NCBI GenBank assembly: GCA_964636985.1
Contig: CAZWSX010000001.1
Coordinates: 642,883-706,882 of the forward strand
Length of the DNA: 64,000 nt
Reading direction: 5' to 3'
From: CAZWSX01 sp964636985
GTDB taxonomy: Bacteria; Planctomycetota; Planctomycetia; Pirellulales; Pirellulaceae
The position numbers and the translations under genes are program-made. Of this stretch, positions 44,752 through 53,556 are shown in pieces; position 1 is the stretch's first letter, and each line of letters opens with the position of its first letter. The notes beneath the pieces were generated by a model that searched no databases, was not told the origin of the DNA, and was given only the letters and a program-made list of their open reading frames with translations.

Positions 44752-46437
44752 ATGGTGTTTTCGAGTTTGAGATGGCGAGCAAGGTTGGCCCTTATCGCCG
44801 TGGTGTTGACGACTTTCTCGTTTCCTATTTCGGTGGTTCGCGCTCAAGACGACGCTGCTGCTGATACAACTGCCGCCAAAGAGGAGGAAACGAACGCAGA
44901 AGGGCAAAAGATTATCGGCAGGGACAAGAATGGTATTCCCCAGGTCGACCAACCATCGTCGGGGAGCCCTGGTCCGGGTGGCGGACCTGGCGGTGCACCA
45001 GGTGGCCCGGGTATTGTGCGTCCCCTCGGCGAAATGCCGCCCCCGGGTGGTACCCCGGCACCGGAGTTCAATGCGCAAGCCGAGATCGAAACTCTTAAGA
45101 CGTCAACAGTTCCTGGTGCAGCGGTCGCTGGTCACAACGCGTGGATGTTGGTCTCCTCGGCCTTGGTCCTTTTCATGACCGTGCCTGGATTGGCGATGTT
45201 CTATGGCGGTCTCGTCCGCAAGAAGAACGTCCTCAGCGTCCTCATGCAGTGCATCTTCTTGATGGGTCTGATGGGCGTAATTTGGGCCACCGTCGGCTAC
45301 TCGTGGGCGTTCGGCAGTATCGCCGATCGTTCGGGCCAATCGCTGTGCGGCGACACGGAATATCTGTTCATGAACAATGTCACACGCACCTGGGATGAAG
45401 CGACGAAAACCGTCAAGACTCCGATGTTTGTCGGTCTCGACAAGGTGGAATACTTCCCTCTGTCAACTCACATGCTTTTCCAAGGCATGTTCTTCATCAT
45501 CACCCCGGGCCTAATTTGCGGTGCATTCGCCGAACGTATGAAGTTCAGCGCCATGGTCGTGTTTAGCATCCTGTGGGGACTGATTGTCTATTGCCCGCTT
45601 TGCCACTGGGTGTGGGACGGAGGTATTTTGGCGTATGGAGCGCCGGATGCGTGGTTGGGGGGATCGATCGACTTTGCTGGTGGAACGGTGGTGCATATTA
45701 GCTCGGGTGTTTCCGCGTTGATCTGCGCCGTGGTGCTCGGCAAGCGTCTCGGTTTCGGTCAAGAGCCAATGCCTCCGCACAACTTGACCTACACCGTGAT
45801 TGGTGCCGGCATGCTGTGGGTGGGTTGGTTCGGTTTCAACGCCGGTAGTGCTTTGGCTTCGGACGGCATCGCTTCGCAAGCCTTCATGAACACGCACTTC
45901 TCGGCCGCCGCCGGAACCTTGGCTTGGGCCGGAATCGAGTGGGTCACTCGTGGTAAAGCCAGTGCTTTAGGTGCCGCGTCGGGTGCTGTTGCGGGATTGG
46001 TCTGCATCACTCCAGGTGCCGGATTCGTGCTCCCCATGCACGCCTTGATCATGGGCTTCGCCGCAGGGATCGTCTGTTTCTATGCTTGCTCGTCCCTCAA
46101 GGGTGCCCTTGGCTACGACGACTCGCTGGACGCCTTTGGTGTTCACGGTGTCGGTGGGACGCTGGGCGCGATCCTTACCGGTGTTTTCGGAACCCGTATG
46201 GTTACTGATCCGCTCGTTTCGGGCGGAAATGTCATGGGATTGTATCCCGACGGAGGCACCAAATTGTTCATGGGCAATCTCGTGTCGGTAGCCGTTACGT
46301 GGTGCTTGTCGATTGCAGTTACGTTCGTGTTGCTCAAGATCATCGATGCAACCATCGGACTCCGAGTCAGCCGCGAAGACGAGCAACTGGGTCTCGACCA
46401 AAGCCAACACGGCGAAGAGGGCTACATCCAAATCTAG
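44752..46437 (+). CDS. amtB: ammonium transporter
   Basis: AmtB is the trimeric inner-membrane ammonium channel. The 561-aa protein has a signal peptide (residues 1-31), an unusually long Gly/Pro-rich periplasmic segment (about residues 32-120), then the transporter core with eleven expected helices. Key residues are visible: the Asp-containing GSIDFAGGTVVHI with the first channel His, and the second His in FGVHGVGGTLGAILTG. Canonical E. coli AmtB is about 428 aa, so the N-terminal extension is the main difference. A terminator lies between it and glnB. The PII protein encoded next should gate the channel. Confidence 0.94.
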   Translation: MVFSSLRWRARLALIAVVLTTFSFPISVVRAQDDAAADTTAAKEEETNAEGQKIIGRDKNGIPQVDQPSSGSPGPGGGPGGAPGGPGIVRPLGEMPPPGGTPAPEFNAQAEIETLKTSTVPGAAVAGHNAWMLVSSALVLFMTVPGLAMFYGGLVRKKNVLSVLMQCIFLMGLMGVIWATVGYSWAFGSIADRSGQSLCGDTEYLFMNNVTRTWDEATKTVKTPMFVGLDKVEYFPLSTHMLFQGMFFIITPGLICGAFAERMKFSAMVVFSILWGLIVYCPLCHWVWDGGILAYGAPDAWLGGSIDFAGGTVVHISSGVSALICAVVLGKRLGFGQEPMPPHNLTYTVIGAGMLWVGWFGFNAGSALASDGIASQAFMNTHFSAAAGTLAWAGIEWVTRGKASALGAASGAVAGLVCITPGAGFVLPMHALIMGFAAGIVCFYACSSLKGALGYDDSLDAFGVHGVGGTLGAILTGVFGTRMVTDPLVSGGNVMGLYPDGGTKLFMGNLVSVAVTWCLSIAVTFVLLKIIDATIGLRVSREDEQLGLDQSQHGEEGYIQI

Positions 46438-46536
46438 CCTGTCGCCGCCAGGCGGCGGTGAGTTGAGAAAAGGGGCGTGTCGTCGAATGCAACAAGACGA
46501 CCGCCCGCAGTTTGCGTAGAATAGCGTTACCTTAGT

Positions 46537-46566
46537 CGGCGGCGCACTGTTCGCCGCCGTGTTTTG
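46537..46566 (+). terminator. probable terminator between amtB and glnB
   Basis: A perfect 8-bp inverted repeat CGGCGGCG/CGCCGCCG with a 7-nt loop is followed by TGTTTT. It lies about 100 bp past the amtB stop and about 150 bp before the glnB start, which suggests separate or partly read-through transcripts. A smaller GCCGCC/GGCGGC structure lies just after the amtB stop near 46443-46457. Confidence 0.6.
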
Positions 46567-46714
46567 AAGTGCACTTTTCGGGCCACGCAGAGCCGTGATA
46601 CCTGTTGGCGGGACCGTCGGTACCAGTACGTATCACTCCCGACTGCCAGGAAGCATCGAACGGATTTGCCACTTGCCCTTTACCTGCTAATTCGTTTTTG
46701 CCAGGAGTTTGAGA

Positions 46715-47053
46715 ATGAAGAAAATTGAAGCGATCGTGCGCCACTTCAAGTTGGAGGACATCAAAAATGCCCTCAGCGAAAAGGGGATTCAAGGGATGAC
46801 GATCACCGAAGTCCGCGGTTTCGGTCGCCAGAAGGGGCACACCGAAATGTATCGTGGTACTGAGTACAAGGTCGATTTCGTTCCCAAGGTGAAGATCGAA
46901 ATCGTTTGTGCCAACAGCGCTCTGCAAAACGTCGTCGACACGATCCTGAAAACGGCTCAAACCGGTCAGATCGGCGACGGCAAGATTTTCGTATCCGACT
47001 TGGCCAACGTCATTCGGATTCGAACGGGCGAAGCGGGCGAAGGCGCCCTCTAA
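46715..47053 (+). CDS. glnB: nitrogen regulatory protein PII
   Basis: PII senses 2-oxoglutarate, ATP/ADP and, through uridylylation, nitrogen status; it gates AmtB and controls glutamine synthetase regulation. The 112-aa protein has the full T-loop RQKGHTEMYRGTEYKVDF, in which the tyrosine of TEY matches the uridylylation site Tyr51, and the C-terminal IFVSDLANVIRIRTGEAGEGAL. CCAGGAG lies before the ATG. It could be GlnK rather than GlnB: the amtB neighbour favours GlnK, while sequence alone does not settle it. Confidence 0.94.
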   Translation: MKKIEAIVRHFKLEDIKNALSEKGIQGMTITEVRGFGRQKGHTEMYRGTEYKVDFVPKVKIEIVCANSALQNVVDTILKTAQTGQIGDGKIFVSDLANVIRIRTGEAGEGAL

Positions 47054-47181
47054 TATCGAACGAAGTTCTCTATCCGAGTCAGTCCTTTCGGTGACGGCGG
47101 ACCACCTGACTCGGCGGGGAATTGTGCTTCGATAGCAGTAGCGAGCGATTCACGCTTCGTTGTGCTCGGTTAATCTTAAAG

Positions 47182-47208
47182 CGGGAGTCGCAAACGCTCC
47201 CGTTTTTT
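47182..47208 (+). terminator. intrinsic terminator after glnB
   Basis: The stem CGGGAG/CTCCCG with a 9-nt loop is followed by seven T-rich residues. It lies about 85 bp before the glnD start and after the glnB stop, so glnD probably uses its own promoter in the following gap, or partial read-through. Confidence 0.75.
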
Positions 47209-47293
47209 CGTACCCTCCCGACTCTCCACCGCGCGGCGAAGAGCTGATTCTCGATTCGACGCGCAAAGAATCCGCTCAACTAATCGCTCAACT

Positions 47294-49942
47294 ATGGCAA
47301 GTGAAGGCATCCGGGTTCACTCGGCCGTCCTGGCGGCGCGAAGCCAACTCTCGAGCGGGCGGGCGCGCGCGGCGACCCTGCATCAAAATGGCGGCTCGGG
47401 AGTCGAAGTCTGCCGAGCGCTATCGGATTCGATTGATGGCGTCATGTTGGGCCTCTATCACGCGGCGCTCGCGGAACTTTGGGAGACCGAAGGGCTGACT
47501 CTGGTCGACCAGGCGGGGCTGATCGCGCACTCGGGCTATGGCCGGCGTGAGATGGCCCTGGGATCGGATGTCGATATCCTCCTGCTCTACACGCCGCAAG
47601 CGGAAAAGGCCGCGACCTTTGTTTCCAAATGGCTCGCAGGCAAGGTTTTCGATGCCGGTTTGCAATTCGGGTTCGCCGCGCGGACGTTAAACAACGTGAA
47701 CGAGATGGCGATGTCCGATGCGACCGTTTTCACCGGGCTGATCGAAGGGCGGTTGCTCCACGGCGAGCAACCGTTGTTCGAGCAGATGGGGGAGCGGCTA
47801 TCGCGCTTGGCAAACCGTTCACGAAGGCAGATCCTGGCAAGCGTCTTGGAAGCGCGGGGGGACGAACGTGCAAAACACGGTGACACGGTTAATTTGCTTC
47901 AGCCCAACGTTAAACGATCACGTGGGGCCCTCCGCGACCTGCAGTTGATCCGTTGGGTGGGGTTCGTGCTCTACCAGGAGCGGGAGGCGGAAGCCTTAGC
48001 TGAAAAGGGAGCATTTTCGGCTGCCGAGGCGCGGAAACTCCTTGCGGCTCGAAGCTTTCTGCTGCGATTGCGCAACGAAATGCACTATCACGCGGGGCGA
48101 AGCGTGGACGTTCTCGATCGGGCCGAACAGGTTCGGATCGCCGAAGCGTTTGGATATCAAGGGCAACCGGGCCTCTTGCCGGTCGAAGAGTTCATGCGCG
48201 AGTACTTCCGGCATTGCTCGGACGTGAGCGACATCGTCGATCAACTTTTGACTCGCGCGCAGCCCGAATTGAAGTTGCAGTCGCTGCTTCGGCCTTTGTT
48301 CAGCTACGTGGTCGAACGCGATTATCAGGTCGGGACATCCACTGTTTCGGTAACGCGCAGCGGGCTTAAGAAGCTGGAAGGAAACTTGGGCGAGGTGATG
48401 CGGCTCGTGGAACTGGCGGCACTAAGCGACAAGGCGATCGATCCGCAATCGTGGGAGGCCGTAACGCAGGCGACAGCCATTGCACTGGAGGGGTCGTCGA
48501 TCGACGTGCTGGGCGAGGAGATCGTGAAGCGATTCTTGGGACTTTTGTCCCAATCGCGCAGGCTCGGCGAACTGCTGCGTAGCTTGCATCGGCTCCGCGT
48601 GTTGGAACATCTGGTTCCCGGCATGGATCATGCTCGCGGCCTTTTGCAATTCAACGACTATCACAAATTCACGGTCGACGAGCATTCGATTCGCACCGTC
48701 GAGGCGGTCACAAGCTTTCTCGACGATCCTGGTCCGCTTGGCGATGCCTATCGGGCGATTCGACAGAAGCGAATCCTCCACCTGGCCGCGCTGATGCACG
48801 ATCTTGGCAAAGGCTACGACGAGGACCATTCCGAAGTTGGCAAGCGACTCGCGGAACAGGCGGCCGAGCGGTTTGACCTTCCGCCCGATGAAGCGAACGC
48901 GCTGATTTTCTTGGTGCACAAGCACCTGCGAATGAACCACCTGGCTCAGCAATTCGATATCCACGATCCGCGGGTGGTGGTTCCGTTTGCCGCCGAGGTC
49001 GGGTCGCCCGACGTGTTGCGGATGTTGTTCGTCCTGACGTGCGCCGATCTCGCGGCCGTTGGCCCGGGCGTGTTGACCGACTGGAAAAAGCGATTGCTGA
49101 GCGACTTGTACCGCCACACGCTGGCCTTGATTTCGAGCGATTCGCCGGAGCAAGCGGTCGACCGGTTGGTTCGCCCCAAGCGCGAAGCGATCGAGAAGCT
49201 CGCTGTGACCCGCGATGACTTGCCGTGGTGGAAACAGCAGATCGATGCGCTACCTATCGCCTATTTGATGAACATCGATCCGAAGCAATTGGTGAACGAG
49301 CTGGACGATCTGAGAACGCTCCCGCACGATCGCGCGAAGGCGTGGGGAAAATACAATCCACAGCTTTCGGCGATTGAGTACACGGTAGGAACGTGGGAAG
49401 GCGTCGCGGCCGGTATTTTTCACCGCCTGGCCGGCACGTTGAGCAGCTTGCACCACAGCATTCTGGGGGCGGAGGTTCATACACTGGCTGGGGGGCTCGT
49501 GCTTGACCGGTTCTACGTGCAGGACGGAGATTTCAATGGCGAGCCGCCGCCTCATCGCATCAATATGGTTGGCGAGGCGCTCGTCGAATCGCTAACGGCG
49601 CCGACCGAGAAACAACCCAAGTTTCGCCAGGTTTGGGCCTCCGCGGGAACGACCGCGGCCGATCACGCGCCGGTCCCTACGAAGATCCAGTTCGATAATG
49701 ATAGTTCCGATACTCACACCATCATCGCCATCTTCGCGTACGACCGTGTGGGGCTTCTCTATTCGATATCGCGAGCGTTGTTTGAACTCGGCCTATCAGT
49801 GGGCGTGGCGAAGATCAGCACGCACCTGGACCAGGTAGTCGACGTGTTTTACGTGACGGATGTCGCGACGAATCAAAGAATCGTCGATCCCGAACGCTTG
49901 GAAGCGATTCGCGCGCGATTGCTGCGAGAACTCGACGCGTAG
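47294..49942 (+). CDS. glnD: [protein-PII] uridylyltransferase / uridylyl-removing enzyme
   Basis: GlnD adds UMP to PII when glutamine is low and removes it when glutamine is high. The 882-aa protein has the nucleotidyltransferase motif YGRREMALGSDVDILLLY (about residues 82-99, with the GSDxD metal residues), an HD hydrolase motif AALMHDLGKGYDEDHSEVG (about 499-517) and two C-terminal ACT-type regions, one weaker near 710-770 and one clear at about 805-880 (HTIIAIFAYDRVGLLYSISRALF). Domain order and length match GlnD. It directly follows amtB and glnB, so target and modifier are co-located. Confidence 0.94.
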   Translation: MASEGIRVHSAVLAARSQLSSGRARAATLHQNGGSGVEVCRALSDSIDGVMLGLYHAALAELWETEGLTLVDQAGLIAHSGYGRREMALGSDVDILLLYTPQAEKAATFVSKWLAGKVFDAGLQFGFAARTLNNVNEMAMSDATVFTGLIEGRLLHGEQPLFEQMGERLSRLANRSRRQILASVLEARGDERAKHGDTVNLLQPNVKRSRGALRDLQLIRWVGFVLYQEREAEALAEKGAFSAAEARKLLAARSFLLRLRNEMHYHAGRSVDVLDRAEQVRIAEAFGYQGQPGLLPVEEFMREYFRHCSDVSDIVDQLLTRAQPELKLQSLLRPLFSYVVERDYQVGTSTVSVTRSGLKKLEGNLGEVMRLVELAALSDKAIDPQSWEAVTQATAIALEGSSIDVLGEEIVKRFLGLLSQSRRLGELLRSLHRLRVLEHLVPGMDHARGLLQFNDYHKFTVDEHSIRTVEAVTSFLDDPGPLGDAYRAIRQKRILHLAALMHDLGKGYDEDHSEVGKRLAEQAAERFDLPPDEANALIFLVHKHLRMNHLAQQFDIHDPRVVVPFAAEVGSPDVLRMLFVLTCADLAAVGPGVLTDWKKRLLSDLYRHTLALISSDSPEQAVDRLVRPKREAIEKLAVTRDDLPWWKQQIDALPIAYLMNIDPKQLVNELDDLRTLPHDRAKAWGKYNPQLSAIEYTVGTWEGVAAGIFHRLAGTLSSLHHSILGAEVHTLAGGLVLDRFYVQDGDFNGEPPPHRINMVGEALVESLTAPTEKQPKFRQVWASAGTTAADHAPVPTKIQFDNDSSDTHTIIAIFAYDRVGLLYSISRALFELGLSVGVAKISTHLDQVVDVFYVTDVATNQRIVDPERLEAIRARLLRELDA

Positions 49943-49943
49943 C

Positions 49944-49969
49944 AACAGCAGGCCTCGCCGCTGTTTTGA
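49944..49969. terminator. short hairpin between convergent glnD and moaA
   Basis: AACAGC/GCTGTT with a 10-nt loop is followed by TTTG on the plus strand, in the 27-bp gap between two convergent stops. The stem is only 6 bp, so it is a weak terminator, plausible for glnD. Confidence 0.4.
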
Positions 49970-50992
49970 TTAGCCGCCGATCTGATACATCGCCCGCTCG
50001 GGCCGAAGGAACGCGGGCGAATCGATGCCGTGGCCAAGCTTTTTGGCGGTCACACAATGGCGGACCATCGTGCCGATCGCTTGGTCATCCGCGCCATTTC
50101 GCAATAACCGCCGGGCGTCCCATTCGACTTCCGAAAACAGACAATTGCGGATCTGTCCTTCGGCAGTTAATCGCAGGCGATTGCAGTCGCCGCAAAAGGG
50201 CTCGCTGACGGGGTTGATGAATCCGACCGAGGCTTCTGTATCGGCGAGCAAAAAGTCGGTGGCTGGCTGGCTTGGGTCCAACCGCGGCGCTTCGACCAGC
50301 GGCCCGAGCTTGCTCTCGATGATTTGTCGGACGGCGGCGCCCGTGAGAACCGACGCGGTTTGCCAATGTTGTTCGGCGTCGAGCGGCATGAACTCGATGA
50401 AGCGTATTTCCATGCCGCGCTCGCTGGCAAATTGCACCAGCGGAACGACTTCTTCCTCGGTGATCCCGAGCAAGGAAACGGCGTTGAGCCGAATCTTTTC
50501 GAATCCCGCCACGCGTGCGGCTTCGATTCCGGCCAACACTCGATCAAGGCCTGTGCGGCGCGAGATTTGAAGAAAGGTCGCCTCCTTGAGCGTATCGAGG
50601 CTGATGTTGAGCCGTTGCAATCCCGCGGCGCGAAGCGCTTGCGCCTGTTGATCGAGCAGCATGCCGTTCGTGGTGAGGGCGAGGTCGGTGACGCCCGGAA
50701 TGCTCGCCAAGCGCTGGACCAGTTGAGGCAGTTCGGCCCGCAACAGAGGCTCGCCGCCGGTTAATCGCAACTTGTTTACGCCAAGTGGGACGATCGCCCG
50801 GACGAAACGCTCGATTTCCTCGAACGTGAGCAGTTCGCTTCGCGGCTTGAACTGCACATTTTCGTTCGGCATGCAGTAGAAGCAGCGAATGTTGCAGCGG
50901 TCCGTAACGCTGATTCGCAAGGCCGAGTGAACCCGCCCGAATCCATCGATAAGGGGAGCGTGCGGTTCCGAGAATTCGTTCGCGAAGGACAT
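49970..50992 (-). CDS. moaA: GTP 3',8-cyclase (molybdenum cofactor biosynthesis protein A)
   Basis: MoaA is a radical-SAM enzyme that starts molybdopterin synthesis by cyclising GTP. The 340-aa protein has the N-terminal cluster motif CNIRCFYC (CxxxCxxC, about residues 32-39) and the C-terminal second-cluster motif PFCGDCNRLRLTAEGQIRNC. It ends in GG, as in family members that need a C-terminal Gly-Gly. Start 50992 (MSFANEFSE) is preferred over the longer frame. No other moa genes are adjacent in the window. Confidence 0.93.
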   Translation of the reverse strand: MSFANEFSEPHAPLIDGFGRVHSALRISVTDRCNIRCFYCMPNENVQFKPRSELLTFEEIERFVRAIVPLGVNKLRLTGGEPLLRAELPQLVQRLASIPGVTDLALTTNGMLLDQQAQALRAAGLQRLNISLDTLKEATFLQISRRTGLDRVLAGIEAARVAGFEKIRLNAVSLLGITEEEVVPLVQFASERGMEIRFIEFMPLDAEQHWQTASVLTGAAVRQIIESKLGPLVEAPRLDPSQPATDFLLADTEASVGFINPVSEPFCGDCNRLRLTAEGQIRNCLFSEVEWDARRLLRNGADDQAIGTMVRHCVTAKKLGHGIDSPAFLRPERAMYQIGG

Positions 50993-51086
50993 CACATGCC
51001 AGCAGCAGGGGGAGACGGCGTTACAACACTCTATTGTATCGCCGGGGCGAATCCGGACCACGGAAACGTTTTCAGGCCCGTTTCGG

Positions 51087-52931
51087 TTAAAGGCTACGCA
51101 AAAAAGCGACTAAGTCTGCGATTTCGCGGTCGGTCCATTCTTGAGCGCCCGGATGGCCGTGCTCGCGAAACACGGCCTCGAGCGTCTTCGCCCGGCCGTC
51201 GTGCAAATAGGCATCGCGTTGGCTGGCCCCCTTAAGCGAGGGCGGATTGAACTTGCGCTGGCCGTTTTCGTCCGAGAGGCCCACGTCGAAAACGTCGGCC
51301 ACGGTATAGGCCGGGGCCTCGTGACAGGTGGCGCACTTGCGCTCGGCGAAGACTTGTTTGCCGCGTGCGACGGCCTCATCGTCTTGCGTGCCGCGCAGTT
51401 TGTCGACACTAGGAGGCGATTTGAGCTGAGCGACATAGGCTGTCAGCGACTCGACATCCTCGGGTGACGGATTGACATCGGTTTGCATCGTCTTGCGGAT
51501 CGAATTCTCCACCTGCGATGCCAGGTCGGGCACGCCTGCGTTCCACGCGAACGGAGCGGTATCGGCGCGGCCCAACAGCGAGAGAACTTGCTTTGGCGCG
51601 CCGAAGCCTCCGTCGCTCAGGTTATCGTTGCGTTCCATGTTGGTGTGGCCGTCGCTGTGGCAGCTGTGGCAACTCATCCAACCTTGGTGAGAGTATCGGG
51701 CGGTGTAGAACACAAGCTCTCCCTTCTCTACCAGAGAAAGCTCCGGCGTCGGGCCAAGCTTGATTTCCCGCAAAGCGCGCCAGGCGTTCATGTCGATTTC
51801 GGTGATCGAATCGCTGAACGTGTTGGCGACATAGGCACGCGTTCCGTCGCGATTCAGAACCACCGCCGTCGGACGCTGGCCGACGCGAATGGGACGCAGG
51901 CTTAAGTCTCCCTCGCGGCCGATCATCACCTTGTTGAAACCGCCGAGCGTAACGGCGACGCGCCGGTCGCCGCCGAGTGCGAGTGCCGAGGGGTCGGCCC
52001 CGCCATGGCCTGGCGAGCCAAGGGGATGGACGTGTCCGCCCGCATAGAGAACCGTTTCGCTATCGAGCAGATTCTTGAGCGGGAGCCAACGGAGATCGTT
52101 TTGAATCACGATTCCCCACTGGATATCGCTGGCGAGCGAGTGGGCATGCTCGTTGAGCATTTGATGCGCCATCACGATCCGGTCGCCTTCGGGCGTAATC
52201 GCCAGCGCGCGGACGTTGTGCCCTGGAAAGGTGCGGACTCGTTCCACCTTCCACTGATCGGCGTCAATGATCGCCAGGTGGCCGCCGAAACTATCGGCGA
52301 CGACTAGCCGTGTAATGCCATCGTTTGCACTGGTTCGAGGCATGACGGTGATCGATCGCGGCGCCATTTCCAGGTCGAGCGTCTTGTCGAGCGAAAGAGC
52401 CGTTGGCGACGCGTCGCTTCCGACAGTGAAACGCGAGAGCCGCCGCGACCACAAGCTGGTCACGTAGGCATGACCGCGCTGGGCATCGTAGGCGACACCT
52501 ACCGGATAGGGCGGCGTTGCAATTTTGGCGACGACTTCCACGCGGTCGGCCTCCGCGCGAAGCAGGCGCAGCTCGTGGCTCTCTTCGTCGACGGCCAGGA
52601 GAAAAGTGGAGTCGTTTACGACGCGAATGGGGATCGCCGCGACGATGCGCTTGCCAATGGGAGACTCGGAAATCACCTTGCCGCTAGCGACTTCGACAAT
52701 CGCCATCGTTCCGACATCGCGCTGCGAGACATACATGCGCGATTCGTCCGGCGAAAGGGTCAACGTATTGGGACGGCGGACTCGTGCTTCTCGCGAGTCG
52801 TTGGCGATGGTTTCGATGGGCTTATCGCTGCCGCGCGCTCCGTACCCGTATTCGTACTCGTCAGCGAAGACGTGTTGACCGGAGGAAAGCGTCAGGACAA
52901 TAGCGAGGCCAAAGAGCAAGCGATAGAGCAT
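51087..52931 (-). CDS. exported beta-propeller / diheme cytochrome c fusion
   Basis: This 614-aa protein has a signal peptide (MLYRLLFGLAIVLTLSSG, residues 1-23), then a YVTN/lactonase-type beta-propeller (about residues 50-400, for example YVANTFSDSITEIDM). A cytochrome-peroxidase-like C-terminal half follows, with heme-attachment motifs CHSCH (residues 426-430) and CATCH (near residue 541). Two c-type hemes are therefore expected. The architecture is that of MauG/peroxidase-like or multi-domain planctomycete cytochromes, acting in the periplasm. The electron partner is not evident from neighbours. Confidence 0.85.
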   Translation of the reverse strand: MLYRLLFGLAIVLTLSSGQHVFADEYEYGYGARGSDKPIETIANDSREARVRRPNTLTLSPDESRMYVSQRDVGTMAIVEVASGKVISESPIGKRIVAAIPIRVVNDSTFLLAVDEESHELRLLRAEADRVEVVAKIATPPYPVGVAYDAQRGHAYVTSLWSRRLSRFTVGSDASPTALSLDKTLDLEMAPRSITVMPRTSANDGITRLVVADSFGGHLAIIDADQWKVERVRTFPGHNVRALAITPEGDRIVMAHQMLNEHAHSLASDIQWGIVIQNDLRWLPLKNLLDSETVLYAGGHVHPLGSPGHGGADPSALALGGDRRVAVTLGGFNKVMIGREGDLSLRPIRVGQRPTAVVLNRDGTRAYVANTFSDSITEIDMNAWRALREIKLGPTPELSLVEKGELVFYTARYSHQGWMSCHSCHSDGHTNMERNDNLSDGGFGAPKQVLSLLGRADTAPFAWNAGVPDLASQVENSIRKTMQTDVNPSPEDVESLTAYVAQLKSPPSVDKLRGTQDDEAVARGKQVFAERKCATCHEAPAYTVADVFDVGLSDENGQRKFNPPSLKGASQRDAYLHDGRAKTLEAVFREHGHPGAQEWTDREIADLVAFLRSL

Positions 52932-53092
52932 CGAGCCGTTCTCGGGAGGCGGGACTGCGTTCGTGCAGGACTAGCGGCGGGTGCGAACGCTTCATTTTCG
53001 CCCAATGCAGGCCGGTTGAGCAAGTCGATTTCTTCGTTTCATACGGAAAACGGCGGGCTTTGGCGGGTGCTATTTGCCGGCGGGGTCGGGAA

Positions 53093-53128
53093 TTCACCAC
53101 GGAGTGACGGAGAACACGGAGGAGAGGG
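53093..53128 (+). repeat. isolated left end of the TIR element
   Basis: TTCACCACGGAGTGACGGAG followed by AACACGGAGGAGAGGGG matches the left terminal repeat of the element, but no hairpin or right end follows. It lies directly before a small membrane protein gene. Confidence 0.45.
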
Positions 53129-53137
53129 GCGCGAGGG

Positions 53138-53449
53138 TTGCCCTACAATGGAGGAATGAATTGGGGACCCCCGCTTCTGTACGCGGTTCTCTCGGTGACC
53201 GCTTCGATGTTGTTTGCGGCAGGGCTTTTCGTCGTCGTGATGAACTGGGCCTACGTCCTGGCATCGTACCTCCAGCGAAAACACTATTCCGTTGTACCTA
53301 TTTTCGGCGGAGTGTTTTGTGCGATCGCGCTTGCCATAGCGCCGCTAGACGGCGTACGAACTTATTGGCCCCTTCCTTTGCTAGTTGACATCGGTTGCAT
53401 ACCCATAGTGGTACTTGTGCCGGTCGCCCTATTGCGACATCGGCAGTAG
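53138..53449 (+). CDS. small hypothetical membrane protein
   Basis: This protein of about 103 aa has three hydrophobic segments (LLYAVLSVTASMLFAAGLFVVV; VVPIFGGVFCAIALAIA; PLLVDIGCIPIVVLVPVALL), so it probably spans the membrane three times. The start is uncertain: TTG at 53138 has GAGGG before it, while ATG at 53156 abuts GGAGGA with too little spacing. No family is recognised. Confidence 0.55.
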   Translation: MPYNGGMNWGPPLLYAVLSVTASMLFAAGLFVVVMNWAYVLASYLQRKHYSVVPIFGGVFCAIALAIAPLDGVRTYWPLPLLVDIGCIPIVVLVPVALLRHRQ

Positions 53450-53480
53450 CGCTTCGACCAACGCGACTGACGCTGCCCGC

Positions 53481-53515
53481 AAAAAAAGGCCCTCGCGAAT
53501 CTTCGCGAGGGCCTT
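53481..53515 (-). terminator. intrinsic terminator of the transglutaminase-like gene
   Basis: On the minus strand a 14-bp stem AAGGCCCTCGCGAA/TTCGCGAGGGCCTT with a 2-nt-scale loop is followed by seven T residues. It is about 40 bp past the stop codon at 53557. Confidence 0.88.
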
Positions 53516-53556
53516 GTGGTTTTCGGAAGAACGCTCGTCAACCGTGACGAAGCCGA

